From NCBI RefSeq assembly GCF_000346465.2, contig NC_034012.1, positions 7,927,918-7,991,917 of the forward strand: DNA of 64,000 bases. The letters run 5' to 3'. Within the stretch, counting starts at the first letter, position 1. Each line of letters opens with the position of its first letter. This stretch comes from Prunus persica (taxonomy: Eukaryota > Streptophyta > Magnoliopsida > Rosales > Rosaceae). Positions 31,344 through 42,609 of the stretch are shown piece after piece. The translations under genes and the position numbers were made by a program. Below the pieces are notes generated by a model. It had not been told where the DNA came from. It saw only the letters and a program-made list of their open reading frames with translations, and ran no database searches.

Positions 31344-34299
31344 GTGTCAACGAGTTTGCTTTCCAATGTCAGACTTGTATTTTAGCTAAGAGTCATTGGG
31401 TATCCTACCCTTCGAGTTGTAATAAACGGCTTATGTCATTTGATTTAGTTCATTATGATGTTTGGGGACCTTCCCTTGTTTCTACATCGTTGGGATTCGC
31501 TGGTTCGTGTTATATGTGGATGATTCAACTCATATGATGTAGTTATATGGGATGAAAAATAAAAGTGATGTGGTCGACATCTTTTAGCGTTTCTATCAGA
31601 TGATTCAGACTCAATTTATGCTCCCTATCAAGGTTTTTTGATTTGATAATGGTGGAAACTTTGTTAATTCGGTGTTATCCCATTTTTTTTCACACTAAGG
31701 GTGTTCTCCATGAGACTACTTCCTCTCAAACACCACAATAGAATGGGGTTGCTGGACGTAAAAATAGGCAGATCATTGCTACTGCTAGTGCTCTGCTGTG
31801 TTAGTTCCAAAGCGGTTCTGGATGGATGTTGTTACCTATGCCGATTATCTCTTGAATCATCTATCTTCACGAGTTCTGGATTTCTGAACTCCTATGCAGG
31901 TATTGACCCATCATATATCTGTCTCTTTTATACTGACTCTGTCTCCAAAGGTGTTTAGTTGTGTCGTCTATGTTCACTTCCATCAGAATCAGAGAAGTAA
32001 GCTGGACCCTTGTGCTCTCCGCTGTGTCTTTCTGGGTTTCTCTCTTCATTAGAAAGGCTACCGGTACTATCATCTTGCTACTTGATGTCTATATATTTCT
32101 ATGGATGTTACCTTTACTGAGGATGCGATGTTCTTCTCTGATACACCCTGAGCATGTCCTTCAAGGGGTGACTAGCAGTGAAGGACATAACTCACTAGAT
32201 TTACAGGGGGGGTGGTATTGGATGGTTTGATACAAGGGGGAGAACCGGCCGAACCGACTGAACTTGCTACACCAGCTGAACCTACTATTTTAATTGATGT
32301 CACTGAACCGATTGCCCCCCATAAAGCTTCTGTAATAGTACCCGATCAAGCTCCTCCGGATATTCCTGAGGTAAGTAATTCTATTCATACTGCCGATAAT
32401 TCTTATGTTCTATCGCCTAGATTTCTGTGGGGTTCTACGTTATTGTTACTCACCAGAAGGCAAAGCAAGACATGATATTGCCCATTATGTGTCTGATCAT
32501 AAGTTATTTCCAGAGTGCAAAGCATTTGTGACTAGAATGGATAGTTTTAAAATTTCAACTTGTGGTGAGGAGGTATTTAATGATCCAAAGTAGGTTGAAG
32601 CCATGAATATTGAAATGAAGGCGCTACAGAAAAATAATACATGGGACATTGTTAATCTGCCAAAGGGAACGAAACCTGTAGGATGCAAATGGGCGTTTAC
32701 AGTTAAATATAATGCAGATGGTACTGTGGAAAGGTACAAGGCAAGATTAGTAGCTAAAAGGTTCACTCAAATGTATGGAGTTGATTATGATGATACTTTT
32801 GCACTTGTGGCTAAGATGAATACTGTCAGAGTTTTGCTATCCTTAGTAATAAGCATGGATTGGACCTTGAGGCAATTTGATGTAAAAAATGCATTCTTAC
32901 ATGGCGAACTAAAAGAAGAAGTGTACATGAGTCTTCCACCAGGGTATAGTGTTATTGGTGATACGAGGAACGTGTGCAATTTAAAAAAGGCTTTGTATGG
33001 GTTAAAACAGTCTCCTAGGGCATGGTTTGACAGATTTACTGCAGATATGAAGAATTTTGGTTACCAAAAGGCCAATACTAATCATATTCTATTCATTAAA
33101 CATAGTGCTGGTAATGTAACTTTGTGGATTATTTATGTTGATGATATGATTATAACTGAGGTATGATACTGTAGAAATCGAGGAACTGTAAAAGCGTTTA
33201 GCATCTAAGTTTGAGATGAAAGATTTGGACAATCTGAAATATTTTCTAGGAGTGGAAGTCACTCGATCTAAACATGGCATATTTCTTTCACAAAGGAAGT
33301 ATGTCATAAACCTGCTAGCAGATACTGGAATGCTTGACTGTAAATCAGCTAATACACCTATTGTTAAGAATCATAAACTTGGGGTTTGTGTGTATCAAGT
33401 CCCAACTAACAAAGAAAGATATCAAAGGTTGGTTGGGAGATTGATCTATTTATCATTGACACCCTGATATTGCCTATGTTGTAAGTGTTGCTAGCCAATT
33501 TATGCATTCACCTAATAAGGATTATATGGCTGTTGTGATGCGTATGAGTTACTTAAAGTCGGCTCCTGGGAGAGGTTTATTATTTAAGAAAAATGGCCAC
33601 CTAGATCTAGAAGGTTACATTGATGCAGATTATGTAGGGAATATTACAGATAGACGTTCTACATCAGGTACTTCAACTTTGTTGGCAGTAACCTAGTTAC
33701 ACGACATGGCAAGCAGCAAAATGTTGTGTCTCGGTCCTCTACAGAGTCTGAGTATAGAGGGATTGCGCAAGGGGTTTGTGAAATACTATGGTTGAGGTAG
33801 TTACTTGTTGAAATTGGGTTTAGACTGGATGTTGCTACAAAGCTCCACTGTGATAGTTAGTTCGCATTTGAAATTGCTAACAATTCAGTGCAACATGATT
33901 GAACTAAGCATGTAGAAGTTGATCAGCATTTCATTAAGGAGAAGCTGGAGCATAAGTTAATTTCTATACCTTTTATGCCTTTTTCGGACTTGCAGATATG
34001 TTGACCGATGCCGTGTCAAAGCGCCGATTTGAAGACTCACTTGACAAGTTGGGTATTACCAGTATCTAAGCACCAACTTGAGGGAGAGTGTTGGCGTGAG
34101 TCAAAGTCAACGTTACTATTAGGAATAGAATTTGTATTATATTGTAATTATCTAATTTGAGTAGAATTAGGAGATTTTGTATATATTTCCTATTTGTACC
34201 CACTCTGTATGTAATATATATATATATATATATATATTTATCCTTGAGTGAAGAACAAACATACAGTTTAAACGCTAATTACTTTTGAGTATTTGTACA
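31344..34299 (+). mobile_element. Degenerate Ty1/copia element, 5' truncated
   Basis: Starts within the gag-pre-integrase/integrase region (CQTCILAKSHWVSYP, VHYDVWGPS at about 31360-31470), with many stops, and continues to reverse transcriptase at 32603-33160 (KARLVAK, FDVKNAFLHGELKEEVYM, YGLKQSPRAW, IYVDDMII). RNase H at about 33210-33790 is broken by frameshifts and stops. It ends with a purine-rich tract and a 3' LTR (34089-34299). No 5' LTR is present. The left junction lies directly in the 3' flank of the BAHD pseudogene. Confidence 0.88.
34089..34299 (+). repeat. 3' LTR of the degenerate copia
   Basis: TGTTGGCGTGAGTC follows the tract TTGAGGGAGAG. It is AT-rich with a (TA)n run at about 34217-34239. 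The right end is set at TTTGTACA but is uncertain by a few bases. Confidence 0.6.
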
Positions 34300-34304
34300 C
34301 CAAA

Positions 34305-34560
34305 TTTGAATCTAAAATGATGTGTCAAATGTCACATCCCCTTATCCTTTTCAGAGCACCACCAACCCACACCACCACGGCTGAAAATATTCCCGCTGAA
34401 TGTTCTACTGCTGAAAACGATTCACAGTTTCATATCCTTTTGGTATAATTCATTCGTTTATTTTTTTATTCAAGAAACAACACTCTGGTTTTCTCTGAAA
34501 CCCAAACCACAAATCGCACCAAAGGGACATGAAACTGTGACTCGTTTAGGAGGAGCTCCT
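34305..34560 (+). repeat. Non-coding segment duplicated from 28532-28800
   Basis: Shares TCTAAAATGATGTGTC, GGCTGAAAATATTCCCGCTG, TTCAAGAAACAACAC-like words and CTCTGGTTTTCTCTGAAACCC with the earlier region. It is part of the BAHD-associated duplication and is not coding. Confidence 0.75.
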
Positions 34561-34571
34561 CCTGACATGGT

Positions 34572-35127
34572 TGTGGGAGCAAATATTTTCGTCTCCAATC
34601 ACAGCACGCCACGTGGAAAAGAAGATTATCTCTTAAATTAATTAATTGAACCAGTTTATCTGGCTAATTAATTAATTGGGATAAATATCTTAATTAATAT
34701 GATATTATCTTTATTTAATAAGATAATATCATTAATTCGGATATTATCCTAATAAAGAGAAGATAATATCATTAATTCAGATATTATCTTCATAAAAGGA
34801 GATAATATCATTAATTCAGATATTATCTTCATAAAAGGAGATAATATCATTTAATTCAGATATTATCTAAGTCCGACTCGATCCCTACGAATTTGAGTAG
34901 AGAATAAACTCAGCATATTCTCTACAAAACCCTAGCCCCGAGGCTCCTATAAATAGATGACCTCATTCATCATTCAAGGTACATCTAAACATACTCCTAA
35001 TACCCGAGAAAAATACCTGAAGCTCTCTCTCCCTCTCCACTTTCCATATTTTCTCCACACGGCTCTGGCCACCACACACCGCTCCGGGCGCCCGGTATAT
35101 TCTCTCGTGAGATTATTTGCACAAACA
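34572..35127. mobile_element. Solo LTR, 556 bp, perfect TSD ATGGT
   Basis: Starts TGTGGGAGC and ends CACAAACA. Identical ATGGT lies at 34567-34571 and 35128-35132. Inside are a TATA-like CTATAAATAGATG at about 34948 and CT-rich leader-like DNA, consistent with an LTR promoter. There is no internal region or second LTR, so recombination between LTRs has removed the rest. The family is not identified. Confidence 0.85.
34722..34868. repeat. Tandem ~39-bp repeat array with inverted GATAATATC motifs
   Basis: About four units, each carrying GATAATATCATTAATTC followed by its near reverse complement GATATTATCTTC and ATAAAAGGA. Each unit can fold on itself. The array lies inside the solo LTR, upstream of its TATA box, in the position of an LTR enhancer. 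Confidence 0.8.
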
Positions 35128-35236
35128 ATGGTATAATGGTGTGAGAGATGAGTGGGGTTAGAGTTGGGTTGGGTAAACCCTCGATTATTTTATTTTATTT
35201 TCTTAAAAAAGGGTTAATGACTTTTGAATTGATAAA

Positions 35237-35300
35237 AACCGCTTCCACACGAGTAGGGAACAACTGAACTGGCTACACTAGAGTGTAGAGTACAACCATA
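35237..35300 (-). pseudogene. Tiny BAHD acyltransferase fragment
   Basis: About 60 bp matching the region coding for LQSNVASSVVPKPTRVEAV in other copies (compare 41535-41600). It sits between the solo LTR and the intact BAHD gene B. Confidence 0.65.
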
Positions 35301-35521
35301 GATCTCACAATTGATTCCATTAATGCTAATAGATAATCAATCATTCAAACTTGTTCAACTCTTAGATCGAACATTCACTTGACTCCAAGTTTCCAACAAT
35401 TCCACTGTTTTATTGAGCTAGAAAATAAGCAAGCTATCAAAAGCTAGCCTACCATTTTATTGATATCACAACCATGGCAGAGGAGGACGGTACTAATGGC
35501 TAGCTCTCTTATTAGCAGTAC

Positions 35522-36874
35522 TCAGTTGGTGACCCTAGGGTTCAGAGAAGCATATTCAAGCAGCTCCTTGTTGCTTTCAAATAAGGCCATGTTCTCTTGG
35601 CTCAGAGTCACCCATGCTTCTATTCCATTGTCATCTCTTTTGTCCATCAAAACAGTTACATTGTTAATTGCAACAGCAACGTAGCTCACCCATGATGGCT
35701 TTCCCCACCCGAAATCGGCTTCATAAAATGGAAACCTACACCAACTTGAGCAGATAAACTTGTCTATGTTATCATTTTTCATCAGGTTTATGTACCATTT
35801 CATGTTTTGCCATGCTTCGTTAGAATCAATTACTACTACTGCAGCATAACGTTCTTTTTTTTCTTCAAGTCCTCCCCTGATTTTTGCCACCAAGCCTTTC
35901 AAATCTATCACAGTGGAATTCTCTCCAGAGTGAGAATAGTTGGTTGTCGAAAAATCTACTAGATTCCCAACCAAGTTTTCTGGCAAGGGTGGCACTGCCA
36001 TTTTACGCACGTTCACAGAGTGAGAGAAGACTGATGGCCTTATTAGGTTAGTCCCCAACGTGTTTGATGATGATCGGGATGATGCTTCAATTTTGCATTT
36101 CCAAATGAGTGCTGAAGCTGCTTCTACTCTTGTTGGTTTGGGCACAACTGTGCTGGTTACCTTAGATTGGAGAGCAGCAATCTTTGAGGCCTCGAACACA
36201 AACCTCCTTGTTATGAACTTTTCCTTACTGACTTCCACGGATGGCAGTGGCTCTGAGTTAGAGAAATTTAGTGGAGAAAACAGAGATGCAGCACCAAATT
36301 TGGGAAGCATTAACATATTTGACTGATCATGGGCAGCTGCAGTCCAACAATTGATGAATGTGCTTAATGTTGTGGCATCACCGAACTTATGAGAAATGCT
36401 AAACCCAATTGCCATTCCACCACACTCAAACAAGTTGACTTGAACAAGAAGCAACGTGCCGGTGCCCGCTTCTCTAGACTCGGGTTCAACTGGTAGGAAT
36501 CGTCTTAACATCTCGGCATCTGGGTGTTCAAAAATCTCCGATAAGGAACACTTGACTCGGGATTCCACAAACTCAGCTCCATCATCGTTACATTCAATCA
36601 CGGTGTCACCTTTGATTCTTCCTGCCAAAGGATAGAAGTGAGTGAGAGTTTTAGCTAAGGATTGCATTAGATGCCGACATCTTTCATTGGTGGCCATGAC
36701 ATTGTTGCTAGTAGTGTCAGCAGCATTGGGATAGAAGAAAAGGATTGGGATATAGGTTTGAAGGGCCATCTGATCCAAAATAGAGAGCTTATAATTTCTA
36801 AGGTGATGAGGAGTTGGGGAGGATGGTTTAACTGTTTGCCTCTGGATGATTTCAACCTTGATTTCTGTGGCCAT
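35522..36874 (-). CDS. BAHD acyltransferase B (vinorine synthase-like), intact
   Basis: An intronless frame of 450 residues from the ATG at 36874 (MATEIKVEII); an in-frame ATG at 36910 is less likely by comparison with family N-termini. Catalytic HxxxD is HKFGD (about 162-166) and DFGWG lies at about 387-391. Both are complete and the length is normal. Expected role: cytosolic acyl-CoA-dependent O- or N-acyl transfer in specialised metabolism; substrate unknown. It belongs to the subgroup that gave rise to most pseudogenes here (HPDAEMLRRFLP, GFSISHKF). The intact gene lies opposite in strand to the pseudogenes at 27930-31325. Confidence 0.92.
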   Translation of the reverse strand: MATEIKVEIIQRQTVKPSSPTPHHLRNYKLSILDQMALQTYIPILFFYPNAADTTSNNVMATNERCRHLMQSLAKTLTHFYPLAGRIKGDTVIECNDDGAEFVESRVKCSLSEIFEHPDAEMLRRFLPVEPESREAGTGTLLLVQVNLFECGGMAIGFSISHKFGDATTLSTFINCWTAAAHDQSNMLMLPKFGAASLFSPLNFSNSEPLPSVEVSKEKFITRRFVFEASKIAALQSKVTSTVVPKPTRVEAASALIWKCKIEASSRSSSNTLGTNLIRPSVFSHSVNVRKMAVPPLPENLVGNLVDFSTTNYSHSGENSTVIDLKGLVAKIRGGLEEKKERYAAVVVIDSNEAWQNMKWYINLMKNDNIDKFICSSWCRFPFYEADFGWGKPSWVSYVAVAINNVTVLMDKRDDNGIEAWVTLSQENMALFESNKELLEYASLNPRVTN

Positions 36875-37004
36875 TTTACTCAACCTTGATTTCAAGTGAT
36901 GGAAGCACAAACTGTGAATTGGAACAAGGGGGCTGGTCTACCTTATAATCGGGTTCTACATTGAATTGAATATAACTAGAACTACTTTGTAGGCAAAAGC
37001 CCCA

Positions 37005-37060
37005 CTACTGGCTGCCTCTCAAAGATTTCAAACTTGATGCTCTGTGGCCATATCTTGATA
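37005..37060 (-). pseudogene. BAHD N-terminal remnant
   Basis: The minus strand has ATGGCCACAGAG-CATCAAGTTTGAAATC, resembling the first codons of the BAHD copies (MATE..IKFEI) with a frame break. It lies just upstream of gene B and is probably the start of a lost tandem copy. Confidence 0.5.
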
Positions 37061-37125
37061 GTAGATTCTGTTAAGTGTGGAAAATAATGTCATGAATATT
37101 AGACCGCGACATGGCCTGCCTACCT

Positions 37126-37312
37126 ACCTACTTTTGTTGAATTTTGTAGTTTATTATCCAATTGTACTGGGATACAATTAAGACAACTGGACGGTTGAGT
37201 TAAGTTCAGGGGCAATTAGGCGGCTGTGCTATATAGGTAGCAGTCCCTAGCAATTGCTTGGCTATTATGGCTAATCACTACCGAAAATCCATATACTAGC
37301 AGTTTTCTTTTA
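37126..37312. repeat. Direct repeat, copy 1 (with 38935-39090)
   Basis: Shared words: TTATCCAATTGTACTGGGAT, AATTAGGNGG..GGTAGCAGTCCCTAGCA, and ATCACTACCGAAAAT. The two copies are direct, about 1.8 kb apart, and flank the hAT element. They mark the boundary of a duplicated BAHD unit. Confidence 0.8.
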
Positions 37313-37558
37313 ATCTCTTGAGAGGGCAGCATTCTACATTGAAGAACTGCCTTTGAAAAGGCCAGCATTCTACATTGAAGAATGTTGAAAATACTAATGC
37401 CCATTTGCGACAAAAAAATCCAAAAGGTTCTAGAAGAATCATTATTGGTGAAGAACCTAGAGTATTGGAGAAAAGAATAAGGAGGTGGAGCATGATGGCT
37501 AAACAACAGCCACAAAAATAATATTGTAAAATATAGAAGTTTCTAGTATAGGCCACAC

Positions 37559-38492
37559 TAGGGCTCGTCAATGGGCCGGGCCGGGCTAGCTCGACCCAAA
37601 TTTAATGGGCTTGAGCTGGGCCGGACTTTAAAGAGGAAAGAGAAAATATCGGGCTGGTTTTTTTTAGAAAATTCAAAGCCCAAGCCCGACCCATAGACCG
37701 GGCTTGAGAAAGCCCATCAGGCCAGGCCGGGCCGAAACGGGCCTACTTCATTCGAAAAAAACCATAAACTTAATCATAAGGGCATTTTAGTCCAAATTTG
37801 AGATTAAACTCACTTAATTCCAATATTTTCACATCAAACCGAATTCATAAAACACCCAATAAAGTCATACCACTTAATAAGATTTTCCACAAAAATAATA
37901 AAACCAAGTATTATTTTTGAGGTTATTACATAATTAGACCGTAATACATTTTAAGAAATAATTTTTAAAAAATAATAAGTATCAAAAAAATATTTTTTTT
38001 AAAGGATGGTATGAATAAATATGCAAATGTTTGGTGATGTGAGCATGATTATATTTGGTGGTGCGATTATGTTTCGTGATATGATTATATTTGGTGATAT
38101 GATATGTTGTTTATCTTATTTATATATATATATATATATAATTGTTGTATTAATAATTGACACAAATTAATGTGCTAATCATCCACTTATAAACTTGGAA
38201 TGAGTAAAGAAAAGTAAATGAAATGAAACAAATTATATATGTGATTTAAGTGATATAATCCTAATCCTAAACTCTTATTTATACATAATTATATATGTAT
38301 GCGAGCCTAATGGGCCTGGCTTTTGTGGGCGGGCCGAGCCGGACTTTCTTGGGCTTAACTGGGCTGGGCCTGACTTCAGACACCCAAGCCCAAGTCTAGC
38401 CCAGTCCAAGGCGGGCCGGGCCAAGCTTTTTTCCGATGAACCGAGCGGGCCCCCATCGGTCCATGAGCCCACGGCCCAAATGATGAGGCCTA
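37559..38492. mobile_element. Non-autonomous hAT element, 934 bp
   Basis: The left end TAGGGCTCGTCAATGGGCCG matches the right end on the other strand (TAGGCCTCATCATTTGGGCCG) at most positions. Flanking 8-mers GGCCACAC (37551-37558) and AGCCACAC (38493-38500) agree at 7 of 8. Both ends are rich in GGGCCGGGC. The centre is AT-rich, without a transposase, and includes a (TA)n run at about 38124-38141. Confidence 0.85.
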
Positions 38493-38503
38493 AGCCACAC
38501 ACT

Positions 38504-38928
38504 TGTGGCTGGAGTAAAAGAAACCAAGTCGGTGGACTTGGTGATGTCGGCTACTCTCATCTATAAAAGGACTTGTAGCCTTCCCAAGCAAAGTGGAGTG
38601 AACCAATCAACTCCCAATCTATGTGGGAGTAAACAAGGCAACTCCCAAACTATTAGGGAGCAAAAAAGCTACCCAACCCAAGTCATATGGGGAGTCTATA
38701 AAAAAGAACTCCCAAACTAATGGAGCCAAGAGCTACCCAAAGAAAGCTATGTTGAGAGCCAATAAGCTCACCAATCTAAGTGAAGGGCCAAATAGCCCAA
38801 ACTATTCTAAACCAAGTGTAATGGCCAATAAGCCAATATGCTAAGGAGGCCAATTATCCTATACCAAGCCATGTACTATTCTCCTCCAAATCTAATAAAA
38901 TCACTTTGTTTCCCCTACAATCTAACAG
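38504..38928 (+). repeat. LTR-like sequence with TATA box
   Basis: Starts TGTGGCTGGAG and could end CAATCTAACA. It holds CTATAAAAG at about 38560 and several imperfect repeats built on ACTCCCAAACTA and GGGAGTNAACAAG-like words. It looks like a promoter-bearing LTR, but no target duplication was found, so this is tentative. Confidence 0.35.
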
Positions 38929-38934
38929 AACTAC

Positions 38935-39090
38935 CTACTTTTGTGGAGTTTTGTAGTTGATTATCCAATTGTACTGGGATACAATTAAGTCAACTGGACA
39001 GTTGAGTTCATTACTGGAGCAATTAGGTAGCAGTCCCTAGCAGTTGCTTGGCTGATCACTACCGAAAATACCTATGCTGGTAGTTTTCTT
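38935..39090. repeat. Direct repeat, copy 2 (with 37126-37312)
   Basis: The second copy of the duplicated flank, ending near GGTAGTTTTCTTTTTG. It lacks the short CTGTGCTATATA insertion seen in copy 1. Confidence 0.8.
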
Positions 39091-40956
39091 TTTGACATTG
39101 TGAAAAGAAAACTCTTAGCCAGTAGGCCATTATCATAAATTGTATGCAGGTACGTTTACGAGCAATAAGATTAGGACATTGCTTGCCTCCTTCATGTAAA
39201 TTAATCACCGTTTGACACATATAAAATAATTCATTAAAAACACACATACAGAGAAATAAAATTTGTACACATTTCAAACTGTGATTGACAGGAGTACTAG
39301 TTCCTACTTACATGGGCATGATGCAAGTATTTTCCATTATAGTACGAATTCGTCAAACTGTGATTATTTACCTAACATTGCCATACTGTGGAGGACCAAG
39401 TGGAAACCTTTGTACATTATTTACGTAACATTACCAACCTCTTTAAAATTTTGAGAATAGAGTTGGTCACTACCAATAATTGGTCATGATCATGAGCATC
39501 ACGATAGTGTTGGATGAGTGTGATTTAATCTATCCACTCCTCAAATCCTAAAAGTAAAACTCATTTAATGACACATGGGTGTTGTAGTGATGTTGCAAAC
39601 CACCGATTAATCTAAATTGATATAGTGCAAATATATTCTCTAAATTTTTTGTCTTCTGTTCTGGTTATAGTGAGGTCAGTTGATCACTAATATTCCTTGG
39701 ATGTGAAAGATCCAAAGCATCTAAAACGATCATAAAGGATCACATTTTTAAACCACATTACAAAGACAAGATCATCCTATGCACCAAGACAACAATTAAG
39801 CTCTCATCAAAACTCAAAACCCAAAACCCTACCATTTTAGGGCTTATCCAATATAGGTCCCTACAATTTTTATTTCCTAGACATATACCCATCATTCTAT
39901 AAATCTATGTGTAAAACCCAATTTCAAACTTAAATGACTAGTAGGATATAAGAAGTCGTAGTATATGTTTTTACATCGCTGCCTTCAGACTTCATATTTT
40001 ATTTATAATTTATTCCAAGCATTTCATTAACTGCCATAATTGTAATTAAAACTCCCTATTAATAACATATCAATCACTCCATTTCTTTTGGTTGCCATTC
40101 CCTCTAACATATCGCCCCTTAAAATTGCAAATAAATAAATAAATAATTGTAAATTACATATCCAATAATGTACATATAAAATATAAATATAAATATATAC
40201 GTATAAAAATATAGGTATATTATTTACCAAAAAATTAAATTAAAAAAAAAATAACTAGGTCAGTTACTTTGTAATTGAAATTTCGGTACATTTTTCATAA
40301 ATTAAAAATAGGTACACAATAATTTAATGAAAATAGGTATGTTGTATAATGTAAATTTATGCACATTTTTTTATAGAGAAAAGAATAGGTACATTAATTA
40401 GAAGAAAAAAATTAGTTCATTATACTAGGTAAATTGTTGTACTAGGTATACATTATTAGAGAAAAAAATAGGTACATTATTTAGAGAAAAAATAGGTTCA
40501 TTTAAAAAAAACAATAAATAGATTATCAAATTACTTTTCAACATCATTAGAATGTACACTATTATTCATAAAACTATAATAAAATAGATTACTAGTCATA
40601 TAATTCATAAAAGGAAAACAACATAATTTTTTTTTATTAAATAAACCAAAACGTTAATCACCTACAGATTACTAATAAGTTACTGTTTAATTAATATTTA
40701 ATTTCAAATAAGTTTCTAAATTAATTCCTACATCCATTACAGATCTTTCCAAATTCAACGTGTGTCATTAGTTACATCCCCCATAACACATTAACTTATA
40801 AATAGGGGTAGTTTTGGAATCCGAAAAATACAATAAATCATATTTTAAGTTATATTAGGTAACTTGCTTAGTTGGATTCTAGTCATCGGGTATTATTTGA
40901 AAAAATTGGGTATTTTAAATAGACAAATTAAGGGAAGGGTTGGAGGAGGCTCTATG
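39091..40956. other. Intergenic AT-rich DNA
   Basis: No gene is supported. 40200-40510 contains a degenerate repeated word AATAGGTACATTA with A-rich spacers. A TAAA run lies at about 40130-40145. The rest is unremarkable. Confidence 0.5.
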
Positions 40957-42236
40957 TCACCAGGTGACACTTGGATTTGCAGAAGCATATGCAAGCAGCT
41001 CCGAGTTGCTCTCAAACAAGGCCATGCATTCTTTGCTCATAGTCAACCATGTTTCAATTCCATTGCTATATCTTTTGTCCATCAAAACAATTACATTCTT
41101 AATCGGGAAACTAGCGAAGCACACCCATGCCGGCTTTCCCCATCCAAAATCAGTTTCGTAGAAAGTAAACCTAAACCAGCTTGTGCAGTTATAGTTGTCT
41201 ATGTCGTCCTTATCTATCAGGTCTCTGTAGTAGTCTTTTAACTCTTGACATGTCTCCTTAGAATCAAATCCTACTTTTGCAGCATATTTTTCTTTCATTT
41301 GTTCACTCCCTTTCCTGATTTTAGCAGCCAAGTCTTTTAGATCTATCAAACTCTCTTCAGCCCTTGATGTAAAGTGACCCACAACTTTCCCAGCAAAGTT
41401 TTCTGGCAAGAGCGGGTGACCCTTTTACGCAAGTTTACAGCGTGACGGAGCACAGATGGCCTTAGAGACGTACGCAAGTTTACAGCGTGACAGAGCACAG
41501 ATGGCCTTAGAGACATACCCAAGTTTGATCCCGATGCTGAAACCGCTTCCACACGTGTAGGTTTGGGAACAACTGAACTGGCTACATTAGATTGTAGAGC
41601 AGAAATTTTTGACGCATCAAACACGCATACCTCCTTGTTATGCACTTTTGTGCTTTGACGAATTTCTTGCTTGGTACCGGCTGTGATGAGTTAGAGAAAT
41701 CTAGTGGTGGAAAAAGAGATGCAGCACCAAATTCTGCAAGCGCTAGTACCTGATCGCTGTTGCGGGACTGAAGGGCTGTTGTGGCCAAACATTTGATGAA
41801 TGTGCATACTGTGGAGCCATCAGCAATCTTATGTGAAATTCGGAACCCAAGTGCAATTCCACCACACTCAAACACGTTGACTTGCACAAGCAACAATGGG
41901 CTTGCGCCTGCAGCAGCTGCTAACTTGGATTCAGTTTCAGTTGGAAGGAATTGGTTTGACATCTGGATATCTGGGGGTTGCAAAACCTCTGATAAGGAAC
42001 AGTTACTCGGGCTTTGATGAATTCAGCTCCGTCATCGTTGCATTCCATCGTGGCATTGCCTTCAGTAAATCTCCCTGCTAAAGGGTAGAAGTGAGTGAGA
42101 GCTTTGGATATGTCTGAATGAGATGCTGACATCTTTCATTCATGGCCATGGCTTGGTCATGACTCATGATCGCTAGTAGTGACCTTACTAATAGTAACAG
42201 TGGTAATATTGGGATAGCAGAGAAGGAGTGGGACGT
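40957..42236 (-). pseudogene. BAHD acyltransferase pseudogene cut by the copia chimera
   Basis: The C-terminal part is open for 150 codons (ETDFGWGKPAW, ending ANPSVTW). The middle and N-terminal parts are in three frames with breaks near 41400, 41600 and 41980. HxxxD is kept as HKIAD. A 45-bp in-frame tandem duplication lies at 41427-41516. The N-terminal ~50 codons are missing because the sequence ends at 42236, exactly where the copia LTR (42237-42609) begins. The missing part is not found on the far side of that element. Confidence 0.88.
41427..41516 (-). repeat. 45-bp in-frame tandem duplication in BAHD pseudogene
   Basis: Two units (41427-41471 and 41472-41516) differ at about two bases. 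They code twice for SLRPSVL-HAVNLR, the conserved RPSxxxxAVNLR region of BAHD proteins. Confidence 0.85.
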
Positions 42237-42609
42237 TGTTGAAACTTTGGATTTCTAAGGGAGCTAAGAAGGTACTGAAAGAGAGAGAGCTGAGAAGTAA
42301 AGATTGTAATAACAAAAATGCTTACTCTGCATAACCGTTGCAGCAGAGCCTATATTCCCTCATGACAATAGCATGTTCTCTTACATCAGCCAATTCATCT
42401 AACCGTTTGTAAAAGTAAGCCAATGTGAATATGACACATGGCAATACACAGCTTTTAGGACAGCTAGGAATAGAAACTGACTCAAGCATTGCACCTGGCA
42501 TATAAGCTCAAGGTGCTCAGCTAACACAAGGCTTAAAACAGATTAAATATAAGCTGACTTAGAGCTTACTAACTAATCTGAAATTAGCTAGGCAGTTTAC
42601 ATTTTAACA
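42237..42609 (-). repeat. 3' LTR of element B
   Basis: Minus strand TGTTAAAATG at 42609 follows the tract AGAAGGGAG, and the other end is CAACA at 42237. The pol stop codon lies 12 bases inside the LTR. A TATA-like word is not obvious. Confidence 0.7.

Noticed and set aside
38505..38844. Two overlapping plus-strand frames with repeated NSQT/QTNG-like words
   Set aside because: Composition follows the imperfect nucleotide repeats of an LTR-like sequence; no domain or homology pattern is seen.
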